Counted from the stretch's first letter, positions 49,306-57,756 are shown. The stretch: 64,000 nucleotides of DNA from Blastococcus haudaquaticus (GCF_900230285.1 NZ_OCNK01000001.1:248001-312000), one strand, 5' to 3'. Program-made: numbers and translations. The notes: generated by a model from the letters alone, not told the origin.

Positions 49306-51336
49306 TCAGCCCGTGACGGCCGCCAGCACGTCCTCGCCGTACAGCTCGAGCTTGCGGGCACCGATGCCCGGCAGGCCGGAGAGCTCCATCAGGTTCGTAG
49401 GCCGCGTCTCGGCGATGGCCTGCAGCGTCGCGTCGGTGAACACGACGTAGGCCGGCACCGACGCCGACTGCGCCGCCTGGCTGCGCCACGCGCGCAGCCG
49501 CTCGAAGAGCTCCCCCGCTTCACCCTCGAGGACCACCTTCTGCCGCTTCGCCGGCCGGCGCCCGGGCGCCGGCGCCGTAGGGCTCGACCCCGGGGCGAGG
49601 CCGTCGAGGAACCGGCTGCGCGGACGGGCCCGCTTCGCCCCCGGGTTGCGGCCCAGCGACCAGGACAGCGTCAGCTGCTCCCGGGCGCGGGTCACCGCGA
49701 CGTAGAGCAGGCGGCGCTCCTCCTCCACGGCATCGGGCCGGGACAGCGACTGGGCGATCGGCACCACGCCGTCGACCAGGCCCACCACGAAGACGACGTC
49801 CCACTCGAGGCCCTTGGCCGCGTGCATCGACGCCAGCGTCACGCCCTGCACGGTCGGCGCGTGCTGGGCGTTCGCGCGCTCGGCGAGGTGCCCCACGAAG
49901 CCGGCGAGGTCGAGGGCCGGGTTCTCGGCGACCAGGTCGACGGCGAGGTCGACGAGCGCCGCGAGCGACTGCCAGCGGTCGCGGGCCGCTCCTCCGGCGG
50001 GCGGGCGGTGCTCGGCCCAGCCGACGGACGCCAGCACGTCGCGGACCGTCGGCACCAGGGCGCCCGGGTCGCTCCCGCCTGCGGCGGCGCCCCGCAGGAG
50101 CAGCACCGCCTCCCGCACCTCGGGCCGCTCGAAGAACCGCTCGCCGCCCTTCAGCACGTAGGGCACGCCGACGTCGGCCAGCGCCGCCTCGTAGACCTGG
50201 GACTGGGCGTTGATCCGGAAGAGGATCGCGATCTCGGCGGCCGGCATCCCGGAGTCGATCAGCGCCTTGCACCGGGCGGCCACCGCGGCCGCCTCGGCCG
50301 GCTCGTCGGGGTGCTCGACGAAGGTCGGCTCGCCGGCGTCCGGACGCTGACCCAGCAGCCGGAGACCCGGCAGGCCCTTGCGCTTGGCCGCCTGCCCGAT
50401 CAGCCGGTTCGCCAGGCCGACCACTTGCGGGGTGGACCGGTAATCGCGCTCCAGCTTGACGACGGCCGAGTCGGGATAGCGGTCGGCGAAGCCCAGGAGG
50501 TAGTCGGGGTCGGCGCCGGTGAAGGAGTAGATGGTCTGGTTGGGGTCGCCGACGACGCAGACCTCGGCCCGCCCGCCCAGCCAGGCGTCGAGCAGCCGCT
50601 GCTGCAGCGGGTTGACGTCCTGGTACTCGTCGACGACGAAGTGGCGGTACTGGGCCCGCACCTCGCGCGCCACCGCCGGGTGCTCCTCGATGGCGTAGGC
50701 GGTGACGAGCAGCAGGTCCTCGAAGTCCAGCGCACCGTCGCGCTGCTTGGCCGACTCGTAGCTGGCGTACACGGCGGCGACGGCCGCGGCCTCGAAGGGC
50801 GGTTCCCGACCGGCCGCCTTGGCCCGCGCGGGGTAGTCGTCGGGCGTGGCGAGCGTGGTCTTGGCCCACTCGATCTCGCTGGCCAGGTCGCGCAGGCTGG
50901 TGCGGTCGGTGGACAGCCGCGACCGCGAGGCCGCCGTGGCCACCAGGCGGAGCTTGTTCTCGACCAGCGACGGCATCGGGCCGCCCAGCACCCGGGGCGC
51001 GAAGTAGCGCAGCTGCCGCATCGCCGCCGCGTGGAAGGTCCGGGCCTGCACTCCGCCGACGTCGAGGGCGGCCAGTCGCCCCCGCAGCTCACCGGCGGCG
51101 CGGGCCGTGAACGTCACGGCCAGCACCTGCTCCGGGACGTACACCCCGGAATGGACGCCGTAGGCGATGCGGTGGGTGATCGTGCGCGTCTTGCCCGTGC
51201 CCGCGCCGGCGAGGATGCACACCGGCCCGACGACGGCCTGTGCCGCCTCGCGCTGCTCGTCGTCGAGGGCGGCGAGCACGGCCTCCGCCCGGGAGGCCGG
51301 CTCGGCGCCGGGTCGTACGGCTCCGACCTGCGTCAT
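49306..51336 (-). CDS. uvrD2: ATP-dependent DNA helicase UvrD2 (SF1)
   Basis: 676 residues from ATG 51336 (GGAGGCGACG before it). Walker A ILAGAGTGKTRTITHR near residue 40, DEYQDVNPLQQRLL (motif II), VVGDPNQTIYSFTGADP (III), VTFTARAAGELRGRL (Ia), LASMHAAKGLEWDVVF (V) and YVAVTRAREQL (VI). The C-terminal 75 residues are an HRDC domain (RLRAWRSQAAQSASVPAYVVFTD, LSGLPGIGARKLE), the feature that separates UvrD2 from UvrD1. The tetracysteine motif of mycobacterial UvrD2 is not present here between the helicase and HRDC parts. Order whiB7-uvrD2-mrx1 is conserved. Confidence 0.94.
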   Translation of the reverse strand: MTQVGAVRPGAEPASRAEAVLAALDDEQREAAQAVVGPVCILAGAGTGKTRTITHRIAYGVHSGVYVPEQVLAVTFTARAAGELRGRLAALDVGGVQARTFHAAAMRQLRYFAPRVLGGPMPSLVENKLRLVATAASRSRLSTDRTSLRDLASEIEWAKTTLATPDDYPARAKAAGREPPFEAAAVAAVYASYESAKQRDGALDFEDLLLVTAYAIEEHPAVAREVRAQYRHFVVDEYQDVNPLQQRLLDAWLGGRAEVCVVGDPNQTIYSFTGADPDYLLGFADRYPDSAVVKLERDYRSTPQVVGLANRLIGQAAKRKGLPGLRLLGQRPDAGEPTFVEHPDEPAEAAAVAARCKALIDSGMPAAEIAILFRINAQSQVYEAALADVGVPYVLKGGERFFERPEVREAVLLLRGAAAGGSDPGALVPTVRDVLASVGWAEHRPPAGGAARDRWQSLAALVDLAVDLVAENPALDLAGFVGHLAERANAQHAPTVQGVTLASMHAAKGLEWDVVFVVGLVDGVVPIAQSLSRPDAVEEERRLLYVAVTRAREQLTLSWSLGRNPGAKRARPRSRFLDGLAPGSSPTAPAPGRRPAKRQKVVLEGEAGELFERLRAWRSQAAQSASVPAYVVFTDATLQAIAETRPTNLMELSGLPGIGARKLELYGEDVLAAVTG

Positions 51337-51402
51337 CGTCGCCTCCCTCCGGGTCGCGGTCCACGTGCGCCCTGATCCTCTCAGCAGGGAGGGACGCCCC
51401 GG

Positions 51403-51428
51403 GGAAGCATCCCCAGGGGACGGGCGTT
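51403..51428 (+). promoter_or_regulatory. SigR-type promoter for mycoredoxin
   Basis: GGAAG (51403-51407), 18 bases, GTT (51426-51428): four of five -35 bases and all -10 bases of the SigR consensus, with exact spacing, 72 bases before the mrx1 start. Confidence 0.65.
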
Positions 51429-51499
51429 GACAGTCCTGCACACCGGCCACCCCTCCTGGGGGTGGACCGTCCCGGAGCTACCAGGGAGGATCCCCCTCG

Positions 51500-51766
51500 A
51501 TGACGTCGACCCCCACGGCCCCCGTGACCATGTACACCACTGACTGGTGTGGTTACTGCGTGCGCCTCAAGAAGCTGATGCAGCGCGAGGGGATCGCGTT
51601 CGACGAGGTCAACATCGAGCACGACGCCCAGGCCGCGGAGCTGGTCATGAAGGCCAACGGGGGCAACCGGACGGTGCCGACCCTGCTGTTCGCCGACGGC
51701 GTCGCCCTCACCAATCCCACCATCGACCAGGTCAGGGCCCAGTTGGGCCCCGTGCCGGAGGCGTGA
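51500..51766 (+). CDS. mrx1: Mycoredoxin-1
   Basis: 88 residues, glutaredoxin fold. Active site TTDWCGYCVRLKKLM (CGYC, near residues 17-20), the cis-Pro in GNRTVPTLLF and the C-terminal GVALTNPTIDQV. It reduces mixed disulfides with mycothiol using the mycothiol/Mtr system. The GGGAGGAT ribosome site lies close upstream. Divergent from uvrD2; a SigR-like promoter links it to the sigR gene of this window. Matches Rv3198A. Confidence 0.95.
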   Translation: MTSTPTAPVTMYTTDWCGYCVRLKKLMQREGIAFDEVNIEHDAQAAELVMKANGGNRTVPTLLFADGVALTNPTIDQVRAQLGPVPEA

Positions 51767-51887
51767 GCAGCAGGTGATCCCCGGTCCCCGGCCCTCGGCA
51801 GGGCATGATCGCCCCGCAGAGGGCCGTGACCGCGGCACCGAAGCCACCGGGCGGCCGGTCCCGGACACGTCGAGGGAGGCCGCCGCC

Positions 51888-52511
51888 GTGATCCCGGCTC
51901 CCGAGACGTCGTCGACCGGCGCGTGCCCGGCCCCGCCGGTCGCCCTCACCCGCACCCCCCGCGGCTGGTCGGTGCAGTCGCCCGCGGGCAGCGAGGCCGC
52001 CGGCGACCTGGTCGAGGGACTCTCCCTCGCCGACATCGTCGCCGAGGAGTTCGGCGTGCTCACGGAGCCCGACCGGACGGCCCGCCGGTCCGCCCGGGGA
52101 ACGGCGACGGCGCCGGCGGAACCGATCGACCCCGCCGCAGCACGGGTGGCCGAGCTCGAGCGCACGGTCGCGCAGCTCGAGCACGCCCTGGCCGCACGGG
52201 TGTCGACCGAGCGGGCCATCGGCGTCCTCGCCGAACGCCACGGCACGGACGCCCGGGCGGCGTTCGAGGCGCTGCGCCGGGACGCCCGCTCGCAGGGGCG
52301 GCCCGTGGCGGAGCTCGCGCGCGAGGTGCTCGACGGCCTCGGCGCCGCGACGGCACCCCCGGCGACGCCGCCGGCTCCACCGGCCCCGGGCGGCCGGTCC
52401 CTGGCCGCGCCCGGCGTCCGTCCGCCGTCCGTCGTCGTCGCCGTGGCACCGTCGGCCCGGCGTCCCGCGAACGTGCCACCTGTCGTGACCGCTGCGGACG
52501 GCGTTTCCTGA
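51888..52511 (+). CDS. ANTAR-domain protein without receiver domain
   Basis: 207 residues from GTG 51888, with GGGAGG 9 bases before it. The N-terminal 70 residues are low-complexity. Residues 85-150 form an ANTAR-type coiled helical domain (ELERTVAQLEHALAAR, STERAIGVLAERHGTDARAAF, ELAREVLDG), the RNA-binding antitermination module. The tail is Ala/Pro-rich. There is no receiver or GAF domain, so signal input would have to come from another protein. PdtaS in this window is a kinase that normally signals to an ANTAR protein, but direct control of a receiver-less protein is not expected. Confidence 0.8.
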   Translation: MIPAPETSSTGACPAPPVALTRTPRGWSVQSPAGSEAAGDLVEGLSLADIVAEEFGVLTEPDRTARRSARGTATAPAEPIDPAAARVAELERTVAQLEHALAARVSTERAIGVLAERHGTDARAAFEALRRDARSQGRPVAELAREVLDGLGAATAPPATPPAPPAPGGRSLAAPGVRPPSVVVAVAPSARRPANVPPVVTAADGVS

Positions 52512-53158
52512 CCCGACCGGAGCCGCTCGGCCCGCAGGCCCTCACCGATCGTCTGGCCGCCCTGCTGGCGGCGTCGGAGCCCGAGCCCGGAGCGGCAGCG
52601 CTGCGCGTGGCCGTCGACGGTCCGGACGCGGCCGCCCCGGCCGAGCTCGCTCGCGCGGTGGCCGACCGCCTCCCGGCGCTGGGGCGGCCGGCCGTCGTCG
52701 TCCCGGCGGCGGGGTTCTACCGGCCGGCCTCGCTGCGCCTCGAGCACGGCCGCACCGATCCCGACGCCCGGTACACCGACTGGCTCGACGCCGGCGCGCT
52801 CGCCCGGGAGGTGCTCACGCCGCTGGGCCCCGGGGGCTCCGGGACGTACCTGCCGGTGCTGTGGGACGTGGCCCGGGACCGGGCCGCGCGTGCCCGCCCG
52901 CAGCCGGCCCCGGAGCGGGGCGTCGTGCTCGTGCCCGGAGCACTGCTGCAGGGGATCGGGTTGCCGTTCGACGTCGTCCTGCACCTGCGGATGTCACCGG
53001 CGGCCCGACGGCGGCTGACGCCGCCGGAGCAGGCCTGGGAGCTGCCTGCCTTCGACCGTTACGACGAGGAGGTGGACCCGGCGGGCCTGGCCGACGCCGT
53101 CGTGCTGGCCGACCACCCCGACCGGCCGGCGTTGCTGCTCGCGGGCCGGTTCAGCTGA
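52508..53158 (+). CDS. Uridine-kinase-like protein lacking the P-loop
   Basis: About 216 residues. The overall pattern is that of actinobacterial uridine kinase-like proteins: ALRVAVDGPDAAAPAELARAV at the nucleotide-binding position, VVVPAAGFYRPASLRLEHGRTDPDARYTDWLDAGAL (acceptor lid), GTYLPVLWD, and VVLVPGALLQGIGLPFD. The Walker A glycines and Lys are replaced (GPDAAAPAE instead of GPxGSGKTT), so ATP binding is doubtful. The start is uncertain: CTG 52508 overlaps the preceding stop as CTGA; the first GTG in frame is at 52607 and would remove the first 33 residues. Confidence 0.65.
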   Translation: MTRPEPLGPQALTDRLAALLAASEPEPGAAALRVAVDGPDAAAPAELARAVADRLPALGRPAVVVPAAGFYRPASLRLEHGRTDPDARYTDWLDAGALAREVLTPLGPGGSGTYLPVLWDVARDRAARARPQPAPERGVVLVPGALLQGIGLPFDVVLHLRMSPAARRRLTPPEQAWELPAFDRYDEEVDPAGLADAVVLADHPDRPALLLAGRFS

Positions 53159-54074
53159 GGTCGCGGTTCAACCAGCGGTCGAGGATGTTGCGGGCGATGG
53201 AGACGGGAGGCGGCAGCGCCGCCGGCCCGGCCCCGCTGCGCAGCTCCTCCCGCGTGAACCAGCGGGCCTCCTCGATCTCGGTGGGGTCGAGGACGATCTC
53301 CTCCTCCCCCTCCACCCGCGCGACGAAGCCCAGCATCAGCGACTGCGGGAAGGGCCAGGGCTGGCTGCCGACGTAGCGGATGTCGGTCACCCGGAGACCC
53401 ACCTCCTCGGCGACCTCGCGGACGACTGCGGCCTCGGCCGACTCCCCCGGTTCCACGAACCCCGCGAGGATGGAGAACCGGCCGGGCGGCCAGACCGCCT
53501 GCCGACCCAGCAGCACGCGATCCGCGCCGTCGTGCACGAGCATGATCACGGCCGGGTCGGTGCGCGGGAAGATCTCGGCACCGGTGCTGGGATCGCGCTG
53601 GCTCCAGCCGGCCCGCTCGATGGTGGTCGCCGTGCCGCTGAGCGGGCTGAACCGGTTGCGCTCGTGCCACTCCAGGATGCCGATGGCCTCGACCAGCAGG
53701 CCGGCGTCGAGGTCGCTCAGGTCGGCCCCCGTCTCCCGCAGCCCCGACCAGGAGTCCACCGCCCGGCCGTTGACGGTCAACGAGCGCTCACCCCGGACCG
53801 CGGCGTACGGGACGCCGTCCGCCTCGCCCAGGTACACCGCGCCGACCGGCAGCTCCGGCTGCTCGTCCCAGACCAGCTGGGGGCCGTCGGACCCCTCGGC
53901 CACCGGGACCGTGCGCTGCGCGTCGACGGTGAGCACGCGGACCGGCCGGCCCTCGCAGGGGTCGGGCAGGGCGCGCGCGAGGTGGTTCCGGTCGTGGGCG
54001 ACCCGGGACAGCACCGGGACGTCGCCGACGGTCGGCCGGCTGTCCTCCGGCCAGGCCGACGCGGGGACCGTCAT
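53151..54074 (-). CDS. nudC: NADH pyrophosphatase (NudC-type Nudix hydrolase)
   Basis: 307 residues. Nudix box GFVEPGESAEAAVVREVAEEVGL (G-x5-E-x7-RE-x2-EE-x-G), then the NudC hallmark YVGSQPWPFPQSLMLGF. It hydrolyses NAD(H) and can remove NAD caps from RNA. The zinc-ribbon region between the N-terminal and Nudix domains reads NRFSPLSGT and QRDPSTGAEIFPR: none of the four usual cysteines is kept. Position after mrx1 corresponds to Rv3199c. The start overlaps the stop of the upstream M16-like gene by four bases. Confidence 0.92.
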   Translation of the reverse strand: MTVPASAWPEDSRPTVGDVPVLSRVAHDRNHLARALPDPCEGRPVRVLTVDAQRTVPVAEGSDGPQLVWDEQPELPVGAVYLGEADGVPYAAVRGERSLTVNGRAVDSWSGLRETGADLSDLDAGLLVEAIGILEWHERNRFSPLSGTATTIERAGWSQRDPSTGAEIFPRTDPAVIMLVHDGADRVLLGRQAVWPPGRFSILAGFVEPGESAEAAVVREVAEEVGLRVTDIRYVGSQPWPFPQSLMLGFVARVEGEEEIVLDPTEIEEARWFTREELRSGAGPAALPPPVSIARNILDRWLNRDLS

Positions 54075-55426
54075 GCCGGCGTGCTCGCTCGCACGCTGAC
54101 CGGCGCGAGGGCGCCCAGCGCCCCGGCGACCCGCTCGGCATCGCCGACGACGATCGCGGTGAGCGCGGTCGATGACAAGTAGCGGTGCGAGGCCTCCTGG
54201 ACCTGCTCGACGGTCACCTCGGCGAGCGCCTGCTGGTGCTCGGCGAGCCAACCCGGGGGGAGGCCGGCGCCGACGAGGGCGGAGACGGTGCTGGCCAGGC
54301 CGGCGTGCGTCGCCGTCGACAGCGCCATGCTGCCGAGGATGTACCGGCGGGCCCCGTCGAGCTCGGCCTCGGTGACCGGCAGCAGCGCCATCCGGCCGAG
54401 CTCGTACCAGGTCTCCAGCAGGGCCGGGGCCGTGACCTCCGTGGCGACGTCCGCCTCGACCAGGAACGACGAGCCCGCCGCCTGGTGGTCGACGGAGCTG
54501 CGCGGGCTGTAGGTGTAGCCGCGCCGCTCCCGGATGTTCTCGACCAGGCGGGAGGAGAAGTAGCCGCCGTAGATCATGTTGGCCAGGCGCACCGCGGGCA
54601 GATCGGGGTCGGTCCGGCCAGGGGCGGGTCCGCCGAGCCGGATGTTGGACTGCACCGCACCGGGACGGTCGACCAGCTCGATGCCGGCTCCCAGCAGGTC
54701 CGGCGCCGGCGGCGCCTCCACGGCGTGCCCCGTGCCGGCCCACTCCCCCAGCGCCGCGGCGACCGCGTCGGCGGCGGCCGCCGGCTCGATGTCACCGACC
54801 AGGACGAGCGCGCTGCCGGCGGGCAGCAGCCGCTGCCGGTGCAGTTCGCGCAGCGCGTCGCCGTCGACGGCGCTCACCAGCGCGGGATCCGGCAGCGTGA
54901 TGGCGTAGGGGTGGTCGCCGTACCGGCGGGCGGCCAGCGCGCCGCGCGCGATGACCCCGGGCTGGGAGAGCGCGATCCCGATCCGCTCCGCCACCCGGTC
55001 GCGCTCGCCCTCGACCTCGTCGTCGGGGTAGGTGGCGCTGGTCAGCAGCTCGGCGAGGATGCCCAGCACGGGAGCGAGGCCGCCCGGCAGGAGGGTCGTG
55101 GCGAACAGCAGCCGGTCGGGGTCGCTGCCGACCGACAGCTCGGCCCCGTGCCCCTGGAGCAGCTGGGCGATGCCGGTCTGGTCGTGCGCCGCCGTCCCGA
55201 GCAGCACCGCCCCGGACAGCACCGAACCGCGGGCGGTGTGCAGGCCGGCGTCCGCCGCCGTCGTCGCGGCGAACGGCACGCGCAGGCGCAGCTCGATCAG
55301 CGGGACACCGGGCCGGGGCACCACGACCAGGCGCAGCCCGTTGGGGAGCGTCGACTCCACCGCCGTCGGGACCGGCTGGGGGCGCGGCTCACCGAGCGGC
55401 GGGATCAGGGACAGGTCGAGACTCAT
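54071..55426 (-). CDS. M16-family peptidase-like protein, non-catalytic partner
   Basis: 451 residues with the two-domain M16 fold: LPNGLRLVVVPRPGVPLIELRLRV at the start, ARGSVLSGAVLLGTAAHDQTGI where active members carry HxxEH (absent here), and the partner signature VRLANMIYGGYFSSRLVENIRERRGYTYSPRSS near residue 300 (the R/Y pair that completes the neighbouring active site). It resembles the inactive subunit of bacterial M16B heterodimers. Its ATG overlaps the stop of the catalytic subunit and its stop overlaps nudC, so three genes are translated in a chain. Confidence 0.9.
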   Translation of the reverse strand: MSLDLSLIPPLGEPRPQPVPTAVESTLPNGLRLVVVPRPGVPLIELRLRVPFAATTAADAGLHTARGSVLSGAVLLGTAAHDQTGIAQLLQGHGAELSVGSDPDRLLFATTLLPGGLAPVLGILAELLTSATYPDDEVEGERDRVAERIGIALSQPGVIARGALAARRYGDHPYAITLPDPALVSAVDGDALRELHRQRLLPAGSALVLVGDIEPAAAADAVAAALGEWAGTGHAVEAPPAPDLLGAGIELVDRPGAVQSNIRLGGPAPGRTDPDLPAVRLANMIYGGYFSSRLVENIRERRGYTYSPRSSVDHQAAGSSFLVEADVATEVTAPALLETWYELGRMALLPVTEAELDGARRYILGSMALSTATHAGLASTVSALVGAGLPPGWLAEHQQALAEVTVEQVQEASHRYLSSTALTAIVVGDAERVAGALGALAPVSVRASTPA

Positions 55427-56733
55427 CGCCGTCCTCCGGTGGCACGCAGTTCGAGCACGGCGGCGGTGCCCGGATCCAGGCCCCGGGCTGCGGCCTGGAC
55501 CTGGTCGGGCGTCACGGCGGCGAGCCGGGCGGCGAGCTCTCCCGCGAGCTCGGCGCGGCCGTGCACGAGCTCCGCCGCGGCGAAGCCGAGGGTGCGGCCG
55601 AGCACCGAGTCGGCCTGGCGCAGGAGCTGGGCCTCGGTCCGCGCCTGCACGCGCTGCAACTCGTCGGCCGGGACGCCGTCCTCGGCGATGCGGCGCACCT
55701 CCTCGTGCACCGCGGCCTGCACCCGCTCCGCGGGCACGGCTGCGGGGTGGTGCACCTGGGTGGTCAGCAGGGTCGCGTCCCGGACGTCGAAGGGGTCGCC
55801 GAACAGGCCGACGTAGCTGCTCTGCGCAATCGCGATGCGGTCGCCGTGCACCAGCCGCCGCTCGAGCCGGGAGGCGTCGCCCTCGCTGAGCACCTCGGCC
55901 AGCAGCACCGTGCCCAGGTAGCTGTCGAAGTTCCCCACCGGGTCGGGCACCCGCCAGCCGATGGCCAGGGCCGGCGCGGGGGCCAGCGCGTCCTCGACGA
56001 CCGCCGTCCGTGCGCTCGTGGGCGCCGGCTCGCCCGTGGGCGGGAGCGGGGGCACCGGGCGGGCGGCGACGGGGCCGAACCAGCGCTGCACGAGCCGCTC
56101 GGTCTCGGTCACGTCGAGGTCGCCGCCGATGCAGAGGACGGCGTTGCCCGGCGCGTAGTAGCGGGAGAAGAAGTCGGTGGCGTCGTCGACGGTGGAGGAC
56201 TCCAGGTCGACGAAGGAGCCGTAGCCGTCGTGGGTGTTGGCGAAGCTCTCGAAGGCGATCTGCGGCAGCTGCAGCCAGGGGAAGGCGCCGTAGGGCCGGT
56301 TGAGCACGTTGACCCGGATCTCCTCCTTCACCACGTCGATCTGGTTGCGAAGGTTCTCCTCGGTGATCGCCGGCGCGGCCATGCGGTCGGCCTCGAGGAA
56401 GAGGGCCCGCTCCAGCGCCTCGGCCGGCAGCGCCTCGAAGTAGTTCGTGTAGTCCTGGTGGGTCGAGCCGTTGAACGTGCCGCCGGCGGCCTGGACGAGG
56501 CGGGCGTGCTCCATCTTCGGGACGTTGGCCGATCCCTGGAACATCATGTGCTCGAAGAGGTGGGCGAAGCCCGTGCGCCCCTCGGGTTCGTTGCGCATCC
56601 CCACGTCGTAGAAGACGCTCACCGCCACGACGGGCACGCTCCGGTCCGGGGCGAGGACGACGCGCAGGCCGTTGTCCAGGGTGAACCGCTCCACCGGGTG
56701 CCGCAGGGTCAGTTCCGTACCGGCTGCAGTCAC
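55423..56733 (-). CDS. M16-family zinc metallopeptidase, catalytic subunit
   Basis: 436 residues. The inverted zinc motif is GFAHLFEHMMFQGSANVPK (HxxEH, His near residue 57), with the third ligand Glu downstream in ITEENLRNQIDVVKEEI. The rest is the typical tandem M16 fold (LDNGLRVVLAPDRSVPVVAVSVFYDVG; AVLCIGGDLDVTETERLV). No signal peptide, so it is probably cytoplasmic. It forms a coupled pair with the non-catalytic gene directly after it. Substrates are probably peptides or small proteins. Upstream, a family B repeat separates it from the DUF2510 gene. Confidence 0.92.
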   Translation of the reverse strand: MTAAGTELTLRHPVERFTLDNGLRVVLAPDRSVPVVAVSVFYDVGMRNEPEGRTGFAHLFEHMMFQGSANVPKMEHARLVQAAGGTFNGSTHQDYTNYFEALPAEALERALFLEADRMAAPAITEENLRNQIDVVKEEIRVNVLNRPYGAFPWLQLPQIAFESFANTHDGYGSFVDLESSTVDDATDFFSRYYAPGNAVLCIGGDLDVTETERLVQRWFGPVAARPVPPLPPTGEPAPTSARTAVVEDALAPAPALAIGWRVPDPVGNFDSYLGTVLLAEVLSEGDASRLERRLVHGDRIAIAQSSYVGLFGDPFDVRDATLLTTQVHHPAAVPAERVQAAVHEEVRRIAEDGVPADELQRVQARTEAQLLRQADSVLGRTLGFAAAELVHGRAELAGELAARLAAVTPDQVQAAARGLDPGTAAVLELRATGGRR

Positions 56734-56756
56734 GCCGACGACAGTAATCGGGTACG

Positions 56757-56864
56757 GGACGATGGACCGGTCGCGGGGCCCGGAGGGCTCCCGACCGGGA
56801 CATGTGGAGACGCTCAGCGCAGCCCGGGAACGGCTCCTGGAGGCGGTGCGATCCGGAGGATCGC
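56757..56864 (-). repeat. Dispersed 3' element, family B, copy 3
   Basis: Minus strand: 4 bases after the DUF2510 stop comes hairpin GCGATCCTCCGGATCGC (56848-56864), then ACCGCCTCCAGGAGCCGTTCC and distal CCCTCCGGGCCCCGCGACC. The hairpin arms differ from copies 1 and 2 by paired changes. Confidence 0.8.
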
Positions 56865-56868
56865 CATG

Positions 56869-57756
56869 TCAGAGCACGTCGACGTCCTCGATCACCCGGT
56901 CGATGACGCCGTACAGCTCGGCGTGGGTGTTGGGGATGGAGATGTAGAGCAGCGCCGGCGTCGTGCGGCCGACGTCGATCAGCAGCAGCGCGGCCCGCTC
57001 GCCGCTGGCGTCGTAACCGGGCGCGTCCCAGGCCAGCTGGAACTCGTAGAGGTACGCCGCGTGCCCGTCGACGTCGCGGGACTCCTCGCGCAGCACCGTG
57101 CGCTCGTTGGGCCGGGGGTAGTAGTTGAAGCGCACGCTGTCGGCGACGGCCAGCGTCGTGCTCTGCAGCGTCGAGGGCCCCGACCAGCCGAGGCCCTCGG
57201 CCAGCGGGCCCGACGTGCACTGGGCGATGAAGGTCGAGCCCTCCGGGGTGAGGTCCTGGGTGACGAAGTACTGCCCGGCCATCGCGGTGACCTCCGCCTG
57301 CATGCCGAGGTCGAACTCGTACCAGTTCTCGCCCAGGTAGGGGTAGGAGATCCCGGACGCCTCGTCGATGATCCGCACGGTCCCCGGGGGGAACTCCGGG
57401 CCGACGGACGGCGCGGGCACGCCGGACGGTGCCGGGTCCTGCGCCACTGGGTCGGCACCGGACCGCCCGAGGAACACCGCCGCGACGACGACGGCGACGA
57501 GCACCAGCACCGAGACCCCGACGATCCAGGCCGTGCGGGCGCTGCTGCCCGGCGAGTCCGGTTCGGCCGGCGGCACGGGTGGCGGCAGGGGTGCTGGAGG
57601 AGCGAGGACGGGCGAGGACTGCACGGCCACACCGGGACCGGCCGGCGTCGCGACCTCCGACCAGCTCACGCCGTTCCACCAGCGCACCAGACCCGCGGTC
57701 CCGTCGGGGTCGGGGTACCAGCCGGGTGGCGGGGCCGGCTGATCGGGTCCGGTCAC
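56869..57756 (-). CDS. DUF2510 membrane protein with extracytoplasmic domain
   Basis: 295 residues. N-terminal DUF2510 motif PPPGWYPDPDGTAGLVRWWNG (WYPDP, WW) at 10-30, a Pro-rich linker, one membrane segment near residues 77-95 (TAWIVGVSVLVLVAVVVAAVF), then a 190-residue outside domain without cysteines of note except one. The N-terminus is cytoplasmic. The function is unknown; DUF2510 proteins in actinomycetes are often linked to envelope or division-related membrane proteins. Monocistronic, divergent from the methyltransferase. Confidence 0.85.
   Translation of the reverse strand: MTGPDQPAPPPGWYPDPDGTAGLVRWWNGVSWSEVATPAGPGVAVQSSPVLAPPAPLPPPVPPAEPDSPGSSARTAWIVGVSVLVLVAVVVAAVFLGRSGADPVAQDPAPSGVPAPSVGPEFPPGTVRIIDEASGISYPYLGENWYEFDLGMQAEVTAMAGQYFVTQDLTPEGSTFIAQCTSGPLAEGLGWSGPSTLQSTTLAVADSVRFNYYPRPNERTVLREESRDVDGHAAYLYEFQLAWDAPGYDASGERAALLLIDVGRTTPALLYISIPNTHAELYGVIDRVIEDVDVL

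Noticed and set aside
49255-51375. Long plus-strand frame opposite uvrD2
   Set aside because: It has a shadow composition, no ribosome site and lies antisense to an unmistakable helicase gene.
51427-51432. TTGACA as a sigma-A promoter for mrx1
   Set aside because: No acceptable -10 hexamer follows at 16-18 bases; the SigR-type pair fits better.
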